Positions 8,465 through 17,855 of a stretch of 59,548 nucleotides of DNA are shown piece after piece. Under the pieces are notes generated by a model. That model was given only the letters and a program-made list of their open reading frames with translations. It made no database searches and had not been told where the DNA came from. Both the position numbers and the translations under genes were made by a program. Within the stretch, counting starts at the first letter, position 1. The number at the start of each line of letters is the position of its first letter. The stretch is taken from the NCBI GenBank assembly GCA_029762625.1, contig JARVGI010000012.1:1-59548 (forward strand), written 5' to 3'. This DNA comes from Methanomicrobiaceae archaeon (GTDB lineage Archaea; Halobacteriota; Methanomicrobia; Methanomicrobiales; Methanomicrobiaceae).

Positions 8465-9265
8465 TTAGTACTTGAGATAGAGCTTGCCGTAGATGGTTTC
8501 GCCCTTTCTCCGGGGGTGGCGTTCGCCCATGTCGCCCTTGTAGCAGGCGAACCTGCCGCTCACGCCATCCACCTCAATATCGACATCCCCGATGTGCTGG
8601 AAACCGGGCATCATGACCTCGATATCACCGAAGACATAGATATCCCCTTCCACCATCTGGCCGCCGACCTTGCTCCTGGCATCGCCCTTGACAATGATTG
8701 TGCCGCCTTCCTGGTGCGTTCCCACGTGGACGTCCACATTGCCGTTGACGATGATCTCGCCGCCCCGCATGAAGGTGCCGATATCGCTGCCGGCATCGCC
8801 GACGACACGGATGACGCCTCCCTGCATGCCGCGCCAGTCGCCGCGGTAGGCTGCGCCGAGATAGTTGCCGGCGTTGCCCAGCACATTGATCTCGCCGCCG
8901 GTCATCCCCATGCCGGCGAATGCATCGGCATCGCCGTTCACGGTGATCGTCCCGCCTTCCATCCAGGCACCGACATACATATCGGCATTGCCCTTGACGA
9001 GCACGGAGCCCGCGGTCATCTTCATGCCGATATACTTGACCCGGGAGACGTCGCCGTCGATCACGACCTCCGTCTCGGCGGCGGTCGCGCCGCCCTCGCC
9101 GGTGACCTCGAAGAACTCACCAAGCGAGTACCGGGTGTTGCCACAAAAGACATGAAGGTCGGCAATCTCGGCCGCCTTCTTCCCGGCAAATGCATCGGGT
9201 TTGATGTTGTCTGCCTCGAGGCGGAGATCGGGAACTTTGATTGGTTTTAAGGTAACTGTCGCCAT
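8465..9265 (-). CDS. fwdC: Formylmethanofuran dehydrogenase subunit C
   Basis: FwdC/FmdC, 266 residues, a right-handed beta-helix subunit homologous to the C-terminal domain of glutamate synthase, which bridges FwdA and FwdB in formyl-methanofuran dehydrogenase. The repeats are visible as recurring GG-x-I-x-V-x-G-[DN]-A units from about residue 70 to 230 (EGGTITVNGDADAFAG, TGGEINVLGNAGNYLG, RGGEIIVNGNVDVHVG). The ATG at 9265 is chosen over an upstream GTG because a GAGGTGA box lies 9 bases before it. Last gene of the operon. Confidence 0.95.
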   Translation of the reverse strand: MATVTLKPIKVPDLRLEADNIKPDAFAGKKAAEIADLHVFCGNTRYSLGEFFEVTGEGGATAAETEVVIDGDVSRVKYIGMKMTAGSVLVKGNADMYVGAWMEGGTITVNGDADAFAGMGMTGGEINVLGNAGNYLGAAYRGDWRGMQGGVIRVVGDAGSDIGTFMRGGEIIVNGNVDVHVGTHQEGGTIIVKGDARSKVGGQMVEGDIYVFGDIEVMMPGFQHIGDVDIEVDGVSGRFACYKGDMGERHPRRKGETIYGKLYLKY

Positions 9266-9278
9266 TCTTCCGTTCACC

Positions 9279-10997
9279 TCACTGGGTTGCGTCCACCTCG
9301 ATCACGTACGGGTTCGGCACGTAGTGGTGTGCGTACACCTCGTAGTTGGCCAGATTCACGGAATAGTACCGCTTGAACTTCTCGGCGACGTCGCGCTCCA
9401 CCTGCGGGTTCTCGTTGACCTTGCAGTCCACCCAGAAGGTGCGCTTGTTGCCGTTGCTGACGACCTGGCCCTCTCTGACCACGACGTCGCCTCCCTTGAT
9501 GAGATACTGCGCGTGGGAGAACGCACGCTCGATGTCTTCGGGATCCCCGGACGTCTCGGGGTTGTACGGGTATACCGCCACGTCGCCCTCCATACCGGGC
9601 TTGAGCGAACCGAACATCCCTGCAAGACCGAGCGCTTTGGCCGGACCGGCACGGGTCATCTGGGCGAGCTCGAAGAGGGTGATCTCGCGGTCGATCTCGC
9701 CGATGTAGCAGCGGTCACGGACAGTGTTGCCGTACTTGAGCACGTTGTCGAGCATGTCCTCGCGGGCCGCCTTGCTCATCAGCCACTTGTACACCCGCGG
9801 GTAGCGGATGAACGGTCCCGCGTTCGGGTGGTCGGTGGTGATGAAGGTCCGCATGGGGTCCTTGGCGAAGAGCCCGAGCTCGATGCCGATAGCCCATTGC
9901 GCCCCAGCGATGAAGGTCTTCGGGCTGTAGATGTAGGGCACGACACCGGCCGCCGTCTCCAGCTCCACATCGGTGTTGACCCATTTTAAGTGGTTCAGCT
10001 CGGTGAGGTGGTGCTCGAACGGCCCGTCCGCCGTCATGGTGGTGGTCTCGTCGAGGGTCACCACGCCGAGGTCGAAGGTGATGTTGTCCCGTGCGTTGAT
10101 GTAGTCCGCGACCTCCTTCGACTTTGATTCGAAGCTCTTGGAGGCATAGGACTCGCCGCCATAGGAGTGGAACTGCAGGTGGGTGTGGTGCAGCACCTGA
10201 TCGCGCCCGAACTCATTGCGGGCCTTGATGCCCTCAGCCTGTTTGAGCGTATCCAGCGTCACGGTATAGTTGCCGGGCTGCCCGAGGGAGTTGGCGTGCA
10301 CATGCATGCAGTGCGGCAGGCCCAGGAACTCGTTTGCCTCGATCAGGCCCCGGACAATCTGGGCGGGCGTGATGTCGAAGTAGGGCACCGGGTCGTTGAC
10401 CGTCGGGCAGTTCAGTCCCCAGCCCCATGCTTCGGTGCCACCCGGGTTGACGTTCTTGACGCCGAACCCGCGGGTCATCCGCAGGAGCCATGCGATATAC
10501 GCCGCGGTATTCTCGATTTCCTGGTTCTTGAGGTACTCGAGGACAAACCAGTTGTTGCCGAACACCGGGAGCGCCGCCTCATCGATGATGGGGGTGTCGC
10601 GGATCTCCTCGTGGACGTGGCGTGCGTAGAGCGGAGGCATTGCGGCCTCCATTACGAACCCGAATCCCATCCGGGCATAGTCATACCCGGTCTTGAGGAC
10701 GGTCGGCACGGAGAATCCGCCTTCCATCCTCTTGATGCCGGCCTGCGGCGTGGCCCGGAAGAGCTTGTCCTCGGGCCGGAAGTTCCTGCCCACGCAGACC
10801 TTCGGTCCGGCAACATGGGCATGGATATCGACCGCAGCGGCCATGACCGTCATGCCGGACGCGTCGATCTCGGCGGGGTTGCTCAGTGCGGAGGTCTCGA
10901 CCATCTTGCCGTCCTTGACGGCAACATCGGTCTTATCACCGTTGATTCCGAGGACGGGATCGTAGACGAACCCGTTCTTGATGAGATATTCTGCCAT
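9279..10997 (-). CDS. fwdA: Formylmethanofuran dehydrogenase subunit A (amidohydrolase)
   Basis: FwdA, 572 residues, the dinuclear-metal amidohydrolase that condenses formate with methanofuran after CO2 reduction in FwdB. Metal-ligand motifs are visible: VDIHAHVAG (two His), GVKNVNPGG (the lysine expected to be carboxylated), HCMHVHANSLG and LHHTHLQFHSYGG (His ligands), and TTDHPNAGPF (Asp). Length and motif order match the tungsten/molybdenum enzyme family. It lies 4 bases after fwdB and 13 before fwdC. Confidence 0.97.
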   Translation of the reverse strand: MAEYLIKNGFVYDPVLGINGDKTDVAVKDGKMVETSALSNPAEIDASGMTVMAAAVDIHAHVAGPKVCVGRNFRPEDKLFRATPQAGIKRMEGGFSVPTVLKTGYDYARMGFGFVMEAAMPPLYARHVHEEIRDTPIIDEAALPVFGNNWFVLEYLKNQEIENTAAYIAWLLRMTRGFGVKNVNPGGTEAWGWGLNCPTVNDPVPYFDITPAQIVRGLIEANEFLGLPHCMHVHANSLGQPGNYTVTLDTLKQAEGIKARNEFGRDQVLHHTHLQFHSYGGESYASKSFESKSKEVADYINARDNITFDLGVVTLDETTTMTADGPFEHHLTELNHLKWVNTDVELETAAGVVPYIYSPKTFIAGAQWAIGIELGLFAKDPMRTFITTDHPNAGPFIRYPRVYKWLMSKAAREDMLDNVLKYGNTVRDRCYIGEIDREITLFELAQMTRAGPAKALGLAGMFGSLKPGMEGDVAVYPYNPETSGDPEDIERAFSHAQYLIKGGDVVVREGQVVSNGNKRTFWVDCKVNENPQVERDVAEKFKRYYSVNLANYEVYAHHYVPNPYVIEVDATQ

Positions 10998-11001
10998 TGT
11001 G

Positions 11002-12315
11002 TCACGCCCCCTTCAGTTCCCTGACGCGTGCGGTCACGCGCTCGAGGAATTCGAGATCCGTCATCATTCCCTCGGGCGGGTCGACCACCTTGCGGCACTC
11101 GATCGGCACATTGTCCATACGGTAGGCACAGCCACCTGTCTCGACACCCACAAATGCGACCGGGACGTGCAGCTTGCACACCGCCGTCGTCGGGGTGAGG
11201 TGCGGGTCGACACAGATGGACGGCAGATCCCAGATCTTCTTCACCGAACTGTTCGGGAAGTGTGCGCCGGGGTCGCTGCCGATCACGAAGACCGCATCCA
11301 CCTCGTCCCGCACCAGCAGGTCGTTGGAGGTGGTGTCGCCGGGGTTGTAGCGTGCAAAGCCCCGGGAGAGGTCGAGCGCGAACGGGAACCCGTGCAGCCA
11401 TCCCCAGACTTCGCCCGAGCCGGTCACGTTGTAGTGGCCCCGCATGGGCATAATGTTCCATTTCGTGTACTCGTTCAGGTCCCGGGTCACGCAAATGGCC
11501 TGGTCGATGTTGTGGTTCTTCGAGAGCGACTGGGTAACGCCCATACCGAAGAAAATGATCCCGAAGCGGCCTGATTTCATGAGATCGGCAACCTCGTAGA
11601 TGGTCTTCTTCGGAATGCCCGCAACGGTGTCGGGAAGCCATTCGCCCTTGAACGCCACACGAAGCGCCGTCAGGAGTTCGTAGTCACGGCCCTGCTCGAT
11701 CTGCAGGTGCATGTCCGCGGTCTTTGCGGTATCGGTGACCCTCGGGTCAACGACAATCATTCTGCGTCCCTTCGCCCCCTTCCCGGTAAAGAAGCCGCGG
11801 GGGAAGATGGAGTAGCGGGACATGTGCCGCGGGTGGGCATGGGCAGGGTTGCAGCCCCAGAACACGATGCGATCCGCACGGTTCAGGATTTCCCCGAGCG
11901 TACACGAGGGCACGCCGACGTCCTGCACCGCAATGAGGGTCGTGCCGTGGCAGACCGTGGCAGTGTTGTCCATCACGGCACCCACTATCTCGCCGATCTC
12001 CGTGCCGATGGCCTGCGCCTCGCAGTTCGTGGAACTCCACCCGTACATGAGCGGTTTTCGTGCAGCGGCAAGCGTCGTTGCGGTGTACTCCACCGCTTCA
12101 TCGTAGGAGACCTCCTTCCAGCTGCCGTCTTCCTGCTTCATGCGCGGGCGGGTCACCCGGTCTGAGGCCTGGGAATGAAGGAACTTCTCGGCACCGATGG
12201 CACAGGCGTTGTACACATCGATGATCTTCTTGCCGTCGTCACTCACGCCCACCTCAAGGTCGTCACAGAGCGTTCCGCAGAACGGACAGACGACATCGGT
12301 TATAGTTTTTGCCAT
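11002..12315 (-). CDS. fwdB: Formylmethanofuran dehydrogenase subunit B (catalytic, W/Mo-pterin)
   Basis: FwdB, 437 residues, the pterin subunit that reduces CO2 to formate. The N-terminal CPFCGTLCDDLEV with a later Cys (NACAIGAEKF) forms the [4Fe-4S] site. The metal ligand lies in TATVCHGTT, with cysteine rather than selenocysteine. Molybdopterin-binding segments (FWGCNPAHAHPRHMSR, VVDPRVTDTAK, FVIGSDPGAHFP) are present. Whether tungsten or molybdenum is used cannot be decided from sequence alone, so fmdB is an alternative name. Start overlaps the fwdD stop by one base (TAATG). Confidence 0.96.
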   Translation of the reverse strand: MAKTITDVVCPFCGTLCDDLEVGVSDDGKKIIDVYNACAIGAEKFLHSQASDRVTRPRMKQEDGSWKEVSYDEAVEYTATTLAAARKPLMYGWSSTNCEAQAIGTEIGEIVGAVMDNTATVCHGTTLIAVQDVGVPSCTLGEILNRADRIVFWGCNPAHAHPRHMSRYSIFPRGFFTGKGAKGRRMIVVDPRVTDTAKTADMHLQIEQGRDYELLTALRVAFKGEWLPDTVAGIPKKTIYEVADLMKSGRFGIIFFGMGVTQSLSKNHNIDQAICVTRDLNEYTKWNIMPMRGHYNVTGSGEVWGWLHGFPFALDLSRGFARYNPGDTTSNDLLVRDEVDAVFVIGSDPGAHFPNSSVKKIWDLPSICVDPHLTPTTAVCKLHVPVAFVGVETGGCAYRMDNVPIECRKVVDPPEGMMTDLEFLERVTARVRELKGA

Positions 12316-12716
12316 TACAATTCACCCCGGCATGCTTTCGTAACAAGCGTCAGGGAATCCCACACGGGCTCTCCTTTCGCCCCTTCAACCTCAACGGGGG
12401 TGCCTTTGAACGTAGGCATCCCGGTGGAATACGTATTCGGATTCACCACCATGTTTGCCCATGGACCCATGGGAATCCACCCGAGGCCCGGGTGCGGGCC
12501 CTGGGTAGCATCCACCGCTTTCACCACAACGCTCCCGTACTCGCTGGTCACACGAACGTTCGTGTTCCGGTAGACTCCAAGTTTTTTGAAGTCTTCGGGG
12601 TCCAGCTCGATAATCCCGCAGGCGGCGGTGTAGGCGGGTTTTTCCTTCCCGCCTTCCATGGACACCCCCTGCTGGATGGTGCGCCCGGTGATCAGGTTCA
12701 ACTTAATTTTTGGCAC
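12315..12716 (-). CDS. fwdD: Formylmethanofuran dehydrogenase subunit D
   Basis: FwdD, 133 residues, equivalent to the C-terminal molybdopterin-dinucleotide-binding beta-barrel domain of formate dehydrogenases, encoded separately from FwdB. It contains LNLITGRTIQQGVSMEGGK near the N-terminus and the conserved HPGLGWIPMGPWANMVV segment that contacts the pterin. It directly precedes and overlaps fwdB by one base, consistent with stoichiometric synthesis. Confidence 0.95.
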   Translation of the reverse strand: MPKIKLNLITGRTIQQGVSMEGGKEKPAYTAACGIIELDPEDFKKLGVYRNTNVRVTSEYGSVVVKAVDATQGPHPGLGWIPMGPWANMVVNPNTYSTGMPTFKGTPVEVEGAKGEPVWDSLTLVTKACRGEL

Positions 12717-12730
12717 CGTCTCAACTCCGG

Positions 12731-13153
12731 TTATTTCTCAAATTGTTTGAGCGGGCTCGGGCCAAGTTCTTTGACGGTCCTGACAACGTCCTCGACCACC
12801 CCTGCCCACTTGGCACCCTCTGACGCGGACACGAAGGTCATTCTGATGCGTTTGTCGTCAAATCCGATGTTTTTGAGGATATTCTTGACAAGGAACATGC
12901 GCTTTGCAGCCTTGTAGTTGCCCTCGAGGTAGTGGCAGTCACCGAAGTGGCAGCCGGAGATGAGCACGCCGTCGGCGCCGTCCTGGAACGCTTTCATGAT
13001 GAAGAGCGGGTCAATACGGCCGGTGCACATCACACGGACTGCACGGATGTCCGGCGGGTACTGCATGCGGGCTCCGCCGGCGAGGTCGGCTCCTGCGTAA
13101 CTGCACCAGTTACAGATGATTGCAATGATTTTCGGGTTCCACTCTTCTGCCAT
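12731..13153 (-). CDS. mvhD: MvhD-type [2Fe-2S] subunit linking Hdr to an electron donor
   Basis: A 140-residue protein of the MvhD/FlpD family, which carries a [2Fe-2S] cluster and passes electrons from a hydrogenase or formate dehydrogenase to HdrA. Cysteines are seen in CNWCSYAGADLAGGAR, VMCTGRIDP and the SGCHFGDCHYLEGNY stretch, all family hallmarks. It is joined to hdrA by a one-base stop/start overlap. The hydrogenase subunits MvhA and MvhG that usually accompany it are absent here, so the partner donor is not defined by this locus. Confidence 0.94.
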   Translation of the reverse strand: MAEEWNPKIIAIICNWCSYAGADLAGGARMQYPPDIRAVRVMCTGRIDPLFIMKAFQDGADGVLISGCHFGDCHYLEGNYKAAKRMFLVKNILKNIGFDDKRIRMTFVSASEGAKWAGVVEDVVRTVKELGPSPLKQFEK

Positions 13154-15165
13154 TACTGTTCACCTCCAAGGAGGAACGCATCGATCTGTGCGACGATCTG
13201 CGGGGTGGTGAAGTGCTGCATGTGAATTGCGCCGCCCGGACAGAATCCACCGCAGGTGCCGCAGCCCTTGCACTTGGCCTCGGTGACCTCCATGACCTTT
13301 TTGCCGTCCTTCTCGACCAGCGCAAGGGCCGAGTACGGGCAGAGGTTCACGCACATGCCGCAGCCGGCACATTTTTCTTCAATGCACTGCGCAAAGTAGG
13401 GCTCCAGCTCCACCTCTCCCCGGTGAATGGGGATGCTGGCTGCGGATGCCGCTCCTTCGGCCTGCGCAACGGTGTCCGGAATATCTTTCGGACCCTGGCA
13501 GACACCGGCAAGGAACACACCGGCAGTGGTGGTCCCGCAGGGGTTGAGCTTCGGGTGCGCCTCGAGCATCCAGCCGTCCTGCGAACAGGAGACACCGAAG
13601 AGCTTGCGCACGGCGTCCGCACCGGCGGTGGGCTGCACCGCGGAGGCGAGCACGACCAGGTCGACCTCGAGGTCGATGGGGCGCTGCAGGAGCGTGTCCT
13701 CGGTGAAGACGTGCAGGTTCTTGGTGACCGGGTCCTCGAGGATGTTGGCGACCCTGCCGCGGATGAACTTCGCACCCTCATCCTGGATACGGTAGTAGAA
13801 CTCCTCGTACATCTTTCCGAAGGAACGGATGTCCATGTAGAGGAGGTAGGGCTGTGCGCCGGGGATCTTTTCGATGATCTGGTGGGCATGCTTGAGCGAG
13901 TACATGCAGCAGAACCGGGAACAGTAGGGCTTGCCCACGCCGGTGTTGTCACGCGAACCCGCACAGAGCACGAATGCGACCTTCTTCGGCGTCTCGCCGT
14001 CGGAGGGGCGCACCAGGTGGCCGCCGGTCGGGCCGGACGCACAGATGAGGCGCTCGAATTCGAGACCGGTGATGACGTTCTCGTACTTCTTGTAACCCCA
14101 CTCGGTCTTGTTCTCGATGGGGAAGAGATCGTAGCCGGTTGCGAGGATGGCGGTGCCGACCTTGACCTTGATGAGCTCGTCGACCATCTCGAGGTCGATT
14201 GCCTTCTTGTCGCCGCATGCCTCCACGCAGAGGCCGCACTTGATGCAGGTGTTGAAGTCGAGGGTGTAGAGGTTGGGCACGACCTGCGGGTGGTAGATGT
14301 AGATCGCCTTGCGCGGCGCCATCTCAAACTCGAACTCGTTTCCTTTGATGACCGGACACACATCGACACAGTCACCGCACCCGTTGCACCCGCCGCCGAC
14401 GATGCCTCGTGCTTCGGCCTCCTCGGGGGTGAGGACACCGCGTGCCTTCTTCCGGAGCGTGATCTCGAAGTTGCCGATGTATCCCTCGACCTCCTCGACT
14501 TCGGTATAGGTCATCAGCTCGATGTTTTCATTCCTGCCCACATCGACCATCTTCGGGGTGAGGATGCACTGCGAACAGTCGAGGGTCGGGAAGGTCTTGT
14601 CGAGCTGGGACATACGTCCGCCGATCGTCGGCGAGCGCTCGATGAGGTAGGTCTTGATGCCTGCATTGCCCAGATCGAGGGCCGCCTGCATACCGGCGAC
14701 ACCGCCCCCGACCACCATGGCGGCATGCTCCACCGGCACGCTCTTGGGGATGAGGTCCTCGAGGAGCGAGGCCTTGGCAACAGCAATCCGCACGGCATCC
14801 TTGGCCTTCCCGGTCGCTCCCTCGCGGTCATGCATGTGGACCCACGAGTTCTGCTCACGGATGTTGGCCATCTCGAACCGGAACGGGTTCAGTCCGCCCA
14901 CTTTCGTGGCCATCCTGAAGGTCGGTTCGTGGAGACGGGGGGAGCATGCAGCGACGACCGTACCGGTAAGATCGTGCTCCTTGATGGCGTCGGCGATCAT
15001 CGTCTGACCCGGCGTGGAGCAGACATACTGGTAGTCATCAGCATGCACTACGTTGGGCAGCGTCCTTGCGTATTCCTTGACGGCCTCTATATCGATAGAG
15101 CCTGCAATATTGGTACCGCAGTGGCACACAAAAACGCCGATTCTTGCTTCTTTCTTCTCTGCCAT
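13153..15165 (-). CDS. hdrA: CoB-CoM heterodisulfide reductase subunit A (bifurcating flavoprotein)
   Basis: HdrA, 670 residues, the FAD subunit that bifurcates electrons between ferredoxin and the heterodisulfide. Visible features are an N-terminal cysteine set (VFVCHCGTNIAG), the nucleotide-binding AMVVGGGVAGMQAALDLG near residue 150, two ferredoxin-type motif pairs in the middle (CNGCGDCVDVCP; CIKCGLCVEAC), the CSRFCCMYSLKHA segment with cysteine rather than selenocysteine, and a C-terminal pair (CAGCGMCVNLCP, CKGCGTCGGFCP). It lies between hdrB and mvhD. Soluble-type Hdr, not the membrane HdrDE. Confidence 0.97.
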   Translation of the reverse strand: MAEKKEARIGVFVCHCGTNIAGSIDIEAVKEYARTLPNVVHADDYQYVCSTPGQTMIADAIKEHDLTGTVVAACSPRLHEPTFRMATKVGGLNPFRFEMANIREQNSWVHMHDREGATGKAKDAVRIAVAKASLLEDLIPKSVPVEHAAMVVGGGVAGMQAALDLGNAGIKTYLIERSPTIGGRMSQLDKTFPTLDCSQCILTPKMVDVGRNENIELMTYTEVEEVEGYIGNFEITLRKKARGVLTPEEAEARGIVGGGCNGCGDCVDVCPVIKGNEFEFEMAPRKAIYIYHPQVVPNLYTLDFNTCIKCGLCVEACGDKKAIDLEMVDELIKVKVGTAILATGYDLFPIENKTEWGYKKYENVITGLEFERLICASGPTGGHLVRPSDGETPKKVAFVLCAGSRDNTGVGKPYCSRFCCMYSLKHAHQIIEKIPGAQPYLLYMDIRSFGKMYEEFYYRIQDEGAKFIRGRVANILEDPVTKNLHVFTEDTLLQRPIDLEVDLVVLASAVQPTAGADAVRKLFGVSCSQDGWMLEAHPKLNPCGTTTAGVFLAGVCQGPKDIPDTVAQAEGAASAASIPIHRGEVELEPYFAQCIEEKCAGCGMCVNLCPYSALALVEKDGKKVMEVTEAKCKGCGTCGGFCPGGAIHMQHFTTPQIVAQIDAFLLGGEQ

Positions 15166-15176
15166 TTTTGCACCTC

Positions 15177-16067
15177 TTACAGGATCTTCTCCAGGAACGG
15201 GGTAACGTCAACAGCATGCAGATCGAGCGCCAGTTCGTCCGGGCTCATGCCCTGCGCGAGACCGAGCAGCTCGTTGAAGTGCAGCACGGGCAGGCCGTAT
15301 TTGATGCCGAACTTCTCCTCGATCTCGACCTGGCCGCGGTCGTACTGCAACTGGCAGAACGGACAGACCTCGGTCAGGGCGTCCGCACCGACTTCCTGCA
15401 GGTTGATCATCTTTTCGTTGGTGATGTCGAGCGAGTGCTCGAGGTCGAACCCGCGGACACCGCCGCCGGCACCGCAGCACTGCATCTTGTTCCGGTACTG
15501 CACGGGCTCGGCACCGAGCGCCGCGACGAGTTCCTCGATCCACATGGGGTGGTCGGTGTCGCCGAAGTGGCGCTCTTTGCGCGGCTTCATCAGGTGGCAG
15601 CCGTAGTGCACGGCGATCTTGGTGCCGGTGAGCGGGCGGCTGACCGACTCGCGGATCTTGTCCACACCGCAGATCTTGGGATCGTAGTAGAGCTCGGCGA
15701 GGTGCCAGACGTCGATCGAGCCCTTGTATTCCATATCGATCTCCTTGAGCACCTCGTTGACACCGTCACGCAGCTCGTCGTTGTGCTTGAGGATGTGGTT
15801 GACCTCGTAGATGGACTTGTAGCACCCGTTGCAGATGAGGGCGATATCCCGGTCCATCTGCTCGGCGAGCACCACGTTGCGTGCCGCCATGGCGTACCAG
15901 ATGTTCAGGTCGATAGACCCGAAGGCACCCGGTGCCGGACAGCAGCTGGCACCGCAGAGGGGCAGGAGCTTGATGCCCACTTTCTCGCTCGTCTTGATGG
16001 CCGACGCCTCACAACCGGGATAGCGGTTCGGTGCGATGCATCCAAGGAAAAATGCGTATTCGTGCAT
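15177..16067 (-). CDS. hdrB: CoB-CoM heterodisulfide reductase subunit B
   Basis: HdrB, 296 residues, the subunit holding the two non-cubane [4Fe-4S] clusters where CoM-S-S-CoB is reduced. Two CCG domains are visible: CGASCCPAPGAFG and CNGCYKS in the first half, then HYGCHLMKP, QCCGAGGGVRG and VCPFCQLQYD in the second. The ATG at 16067 (MHEYAFFLGC) is preferred over a GTG three codons upstream because GGTGAG lies about 10 bases before it. It follows hdrC by 5 bases with this start. Confidence 0.96.
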   Translation of the reverse strand: MHEYAFFLGCIAPNRYPGCEASAIKTSEKVGIKLLPLCGASCCPAPGAFGSIDLNIWYAMAARNVVLAEQMDRDIALICNGCYKSIYEVNHILKHNDELRDGVNEVLKEIDMEYKGSIDVWHLAELYYDPKICGVDKIRESVSRPLTGTKIAVHYGCHLMKPRKERHFGDTDHPMWIEELVAALGAEPVQYRNKMQCCGAGGGVRGFDLEHSLDITNEKMINLQEVGADALTEVCPFCQLQYDRGQVEIEEKFGIKYGLPVLHFNELLGLAQGMSPDELALDLHAVDVTPFLEKIL

Positions 16068-16072
16068 TGTAT

Positions 16073-16654
16073 TCACTCACCTTCCGAAAGGATCTTGTCC
16101 GCACGGTCCTTGAGGCCGTAGTGGTCGATGATTGCCTTGATCCCCTCGATGTACTCGGGGAATCCACAGGTCGTCGGTGGCTCGGCATCCATCCCGAGTT
16201 TCACGCGTGCCGCCCGGTTGACGTCGTTGTTGGGCACACCGTGGCCGGTGGTATAGATCGCCTGCACGGTCTTGAGGAAGTTCCTCGGCACGATGTCGCG
16301 CCGCGCTGCCAGGTTGCGCATTGCCATGATCACATCGGTCGGTGCGATATCACGCGGACAGCGGTCTGTACACGAATAACAGGTGGTACAGAGCCAGAGG
16401 TCCGGGTCGGTCAGCGCCTCTTCCTCGAGTCCGAGCACCGCACGCCGCATAAACAGGCGGATGCGGTAGGAACTGCGGGGTGCGGAGGGGCATGAACCGG
16501 TGCAGGTCCCACACTGGTAGCACATGTGGGCAATGGTGCGGCCGATCTTCTCCACCTCTTTGGTGAAGTCTCGGTTTGTGTCGTCGCTGTAGTAGTACCG
16601 GTCCTTGAGTTTTGCCTCAAGCGACGGGTTTCCGTAATCCTTTTCCCTTGCCAT
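16073..16654 (-). CDS. hdrC: CoB-CoM heterodisulfide reductase subunit C
   Basis: HdrC, 193 residues, an electron-transfer subunit with two [4Fe-4S] clusters connecting HdrA to HdrB. The two motifs are CYQCGTCTGSCPSAPRSSYR and CTTCYSCTDRCPRDI, spaced as in the family. The ATG at 16654 has a GAGGTG box. It sits 9 bases after fwdF and before hdrB, so formyl-methanofuran dehydrogenase and Hdr genes alternate within one transcript. Confidence 0.96.
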   Translation of the reverse strand: MAREKDYGNPSLEAKLKDRYYYSDDTNRDFTKEVEKIGRTIAHMCYQCGTCTGSCPSAPRSSYRIRLFMRRAVLGLEEEALTDPDLWLCTTCYSCTDRCPRDIAPTDVIMAMRNLAARRDIVPRNFLKTVQAIYTTGHGVPNNDVNRAARVKLGMDAEPPTTCGFPEYIEGIKAIIDHYGLKDRADKILSEGE

Positions 16655-16663
16655 TTGAACACC

Positions 16664-17830
16664 TCACGCCTTTTCCTCAACCACTTTGAGTTCGACCTCG
16701 CCAGGCGGGACAGCTTCCTTGACCCGGGACGTTCTGGGGGTGCAGAGTTTCTCTTTGATCCGGTTGAAGAGATCAGTCTCTTTGCCTTTGATGCGGATAC
16801 CGGTCCTCTTCAGGGTGATGATATCTTCACCCGGGCATGCATTCACGCATGCGCCGCAGAGGATGCAGAAGTCCTTGTTGACGGCAATCTTTTCCTCGAT
16901 GGCGCCTTTCATCTCCCCGGCAGGGAGAGGCGACGGAAGATAGATCGCATTCGCAGGGCAGATCTCGACACAGGTCGAACACCCGGAAGGACATTTTTCG
17001 GCGTCGAATTCGATATCGCCCTCAAAAATCTTCTCAACAGTGATTGCCTCTGTCGGGCAGTTGATCGCACACCAGCGGCAGGTGCAGCAGTTCTCGTCCA
17101 TGATCTCGACGCTGCCGTCGAGTTTCGACGAGGTTACTTCACGCTCAACGGTGATTGCATCCTCGGGGCACGCTTCAACGCAGACCTGACAGGCGTCACA
17201 GAGTTTCTCGTCCCAGACGACCTCGCCCTCGACATTTCCGGATTCTGCCGAAAAGGGCTTGCGGCTGACTTCGATTGCAGGACACAGGGCGCCGCATATG
17301 CCGCAGTAGGTACACTTCTCGTCATCGACGACAAACTTCGTCGTGGCGGTCAGGGCTTCCTGCCTCTGCTTTCCTGCTTCGTCGGTCCCCTCGAACTCGG
17401 CGACATTCCTGTCGATCGCGTCGCGGGGGCAGACGTCTTCACAGATGGTACAGCGGACGCATTTTTCGTCATCCACCTTGGTTACCATATCATACATGGG
17501 GAAGCCTTCCTTCTCGTGAATGGGAAGGCGCTCTTCACCGTCAATCTTGAGCGTGAGCGCGTTGAAGGGGCACATGATGACACAGACACCACAGTAGGAA
17601 CATTTCACCTCGTCAATGTTCACCGGTTCTGCATAATCGATGGCTCCCCTGCGTACAGCTCCCACTGCACCAATGGTGATCGCATCCTCAGGGCAGGCTT
17701 CCGCGCAAATGCCACATCCAGTACAGGTTTCTGAATTCAGAATCAGATTGTTTGTGTTCTGGAGGAGCTTCTGCTCCATAATGACATTGACGCCTTCGCG
17801 TCTTTTGGAGAATTTTGGGAACAATGCCAT
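16664..17830 (-). CDS. fwdF: Polyferredoxin subunit of formylmethanofuran dehydrogenase, eight [4Fe-4S] clusters
   Basis: FwdF, 388 residues, an electron wire feeding reducing power from HdrA-linked ferredoxin flow to FwdB. Eight CxxCxxCxxxCP-like motifs can be counted: CTGCGICAEACP, CSYCGVCVIMCP, CVRCTICEDVCP, CTYCGICGALCP, CDACQVCVEACP, CCTCRWCAINCP, CPSGCSTCVEICP (one residue longer spacing) and CILCGACVNACP. The ATG has a GAGGT box. Second gene of the operon, between fwdG and hdrC, a position that supports physical coupling of the two enzymes. Confidence 0.95.
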   Translation of the reverse strand: MALFPKFSKRREGVNVIMEQKLLQNTNNLILNSETCTGCGICAEACPEDAITIGAVGAVRRGAIDYAEPVNIDEVKCSYCGVCVIMCPFNALTLKIDGEERLPIHEKEGFPMYDMVTKVDDEKCVRCTICEDVCPRDAIDRNVAEFEGTDEAGKQRQEALTATTKFVVDDEKCTYCGICGALCPAIEVSRKPFSAESGNVEGEVVWDEKLCDACQVCVEACPEDAITVEREVTSSKLDGSVEIMDENCCTCRWCAINCPTEAITVEKIFEGDIEFDAEKCPSGCSTCVEICPANAIYLPSPLPAGEMKGAIEEKIAVNKDFCILCGACVNACPGEDIITLKRTGIRIKGKETDLFNRIKEKLCTPRTSRVKEAVPPGEVELKVVEEKA

Positions 17831-17855
17831 AGTTTAACCTCACTCCACTACTACT

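Noticed and set aside
12731-13153. Possible [NiFe]-hydrogenase locus suggested by mvhD
   Set aside because: No large or small hydrogenase subunit with CxxC nickel motifs is present anywhere in the window.
13213-15606. 797-codon plus-strand frame opposite hdrA/hdrB
   Set aside because: Antisense shadow of two well-defined genes; low-complexity Asp/Val/Leu composition.
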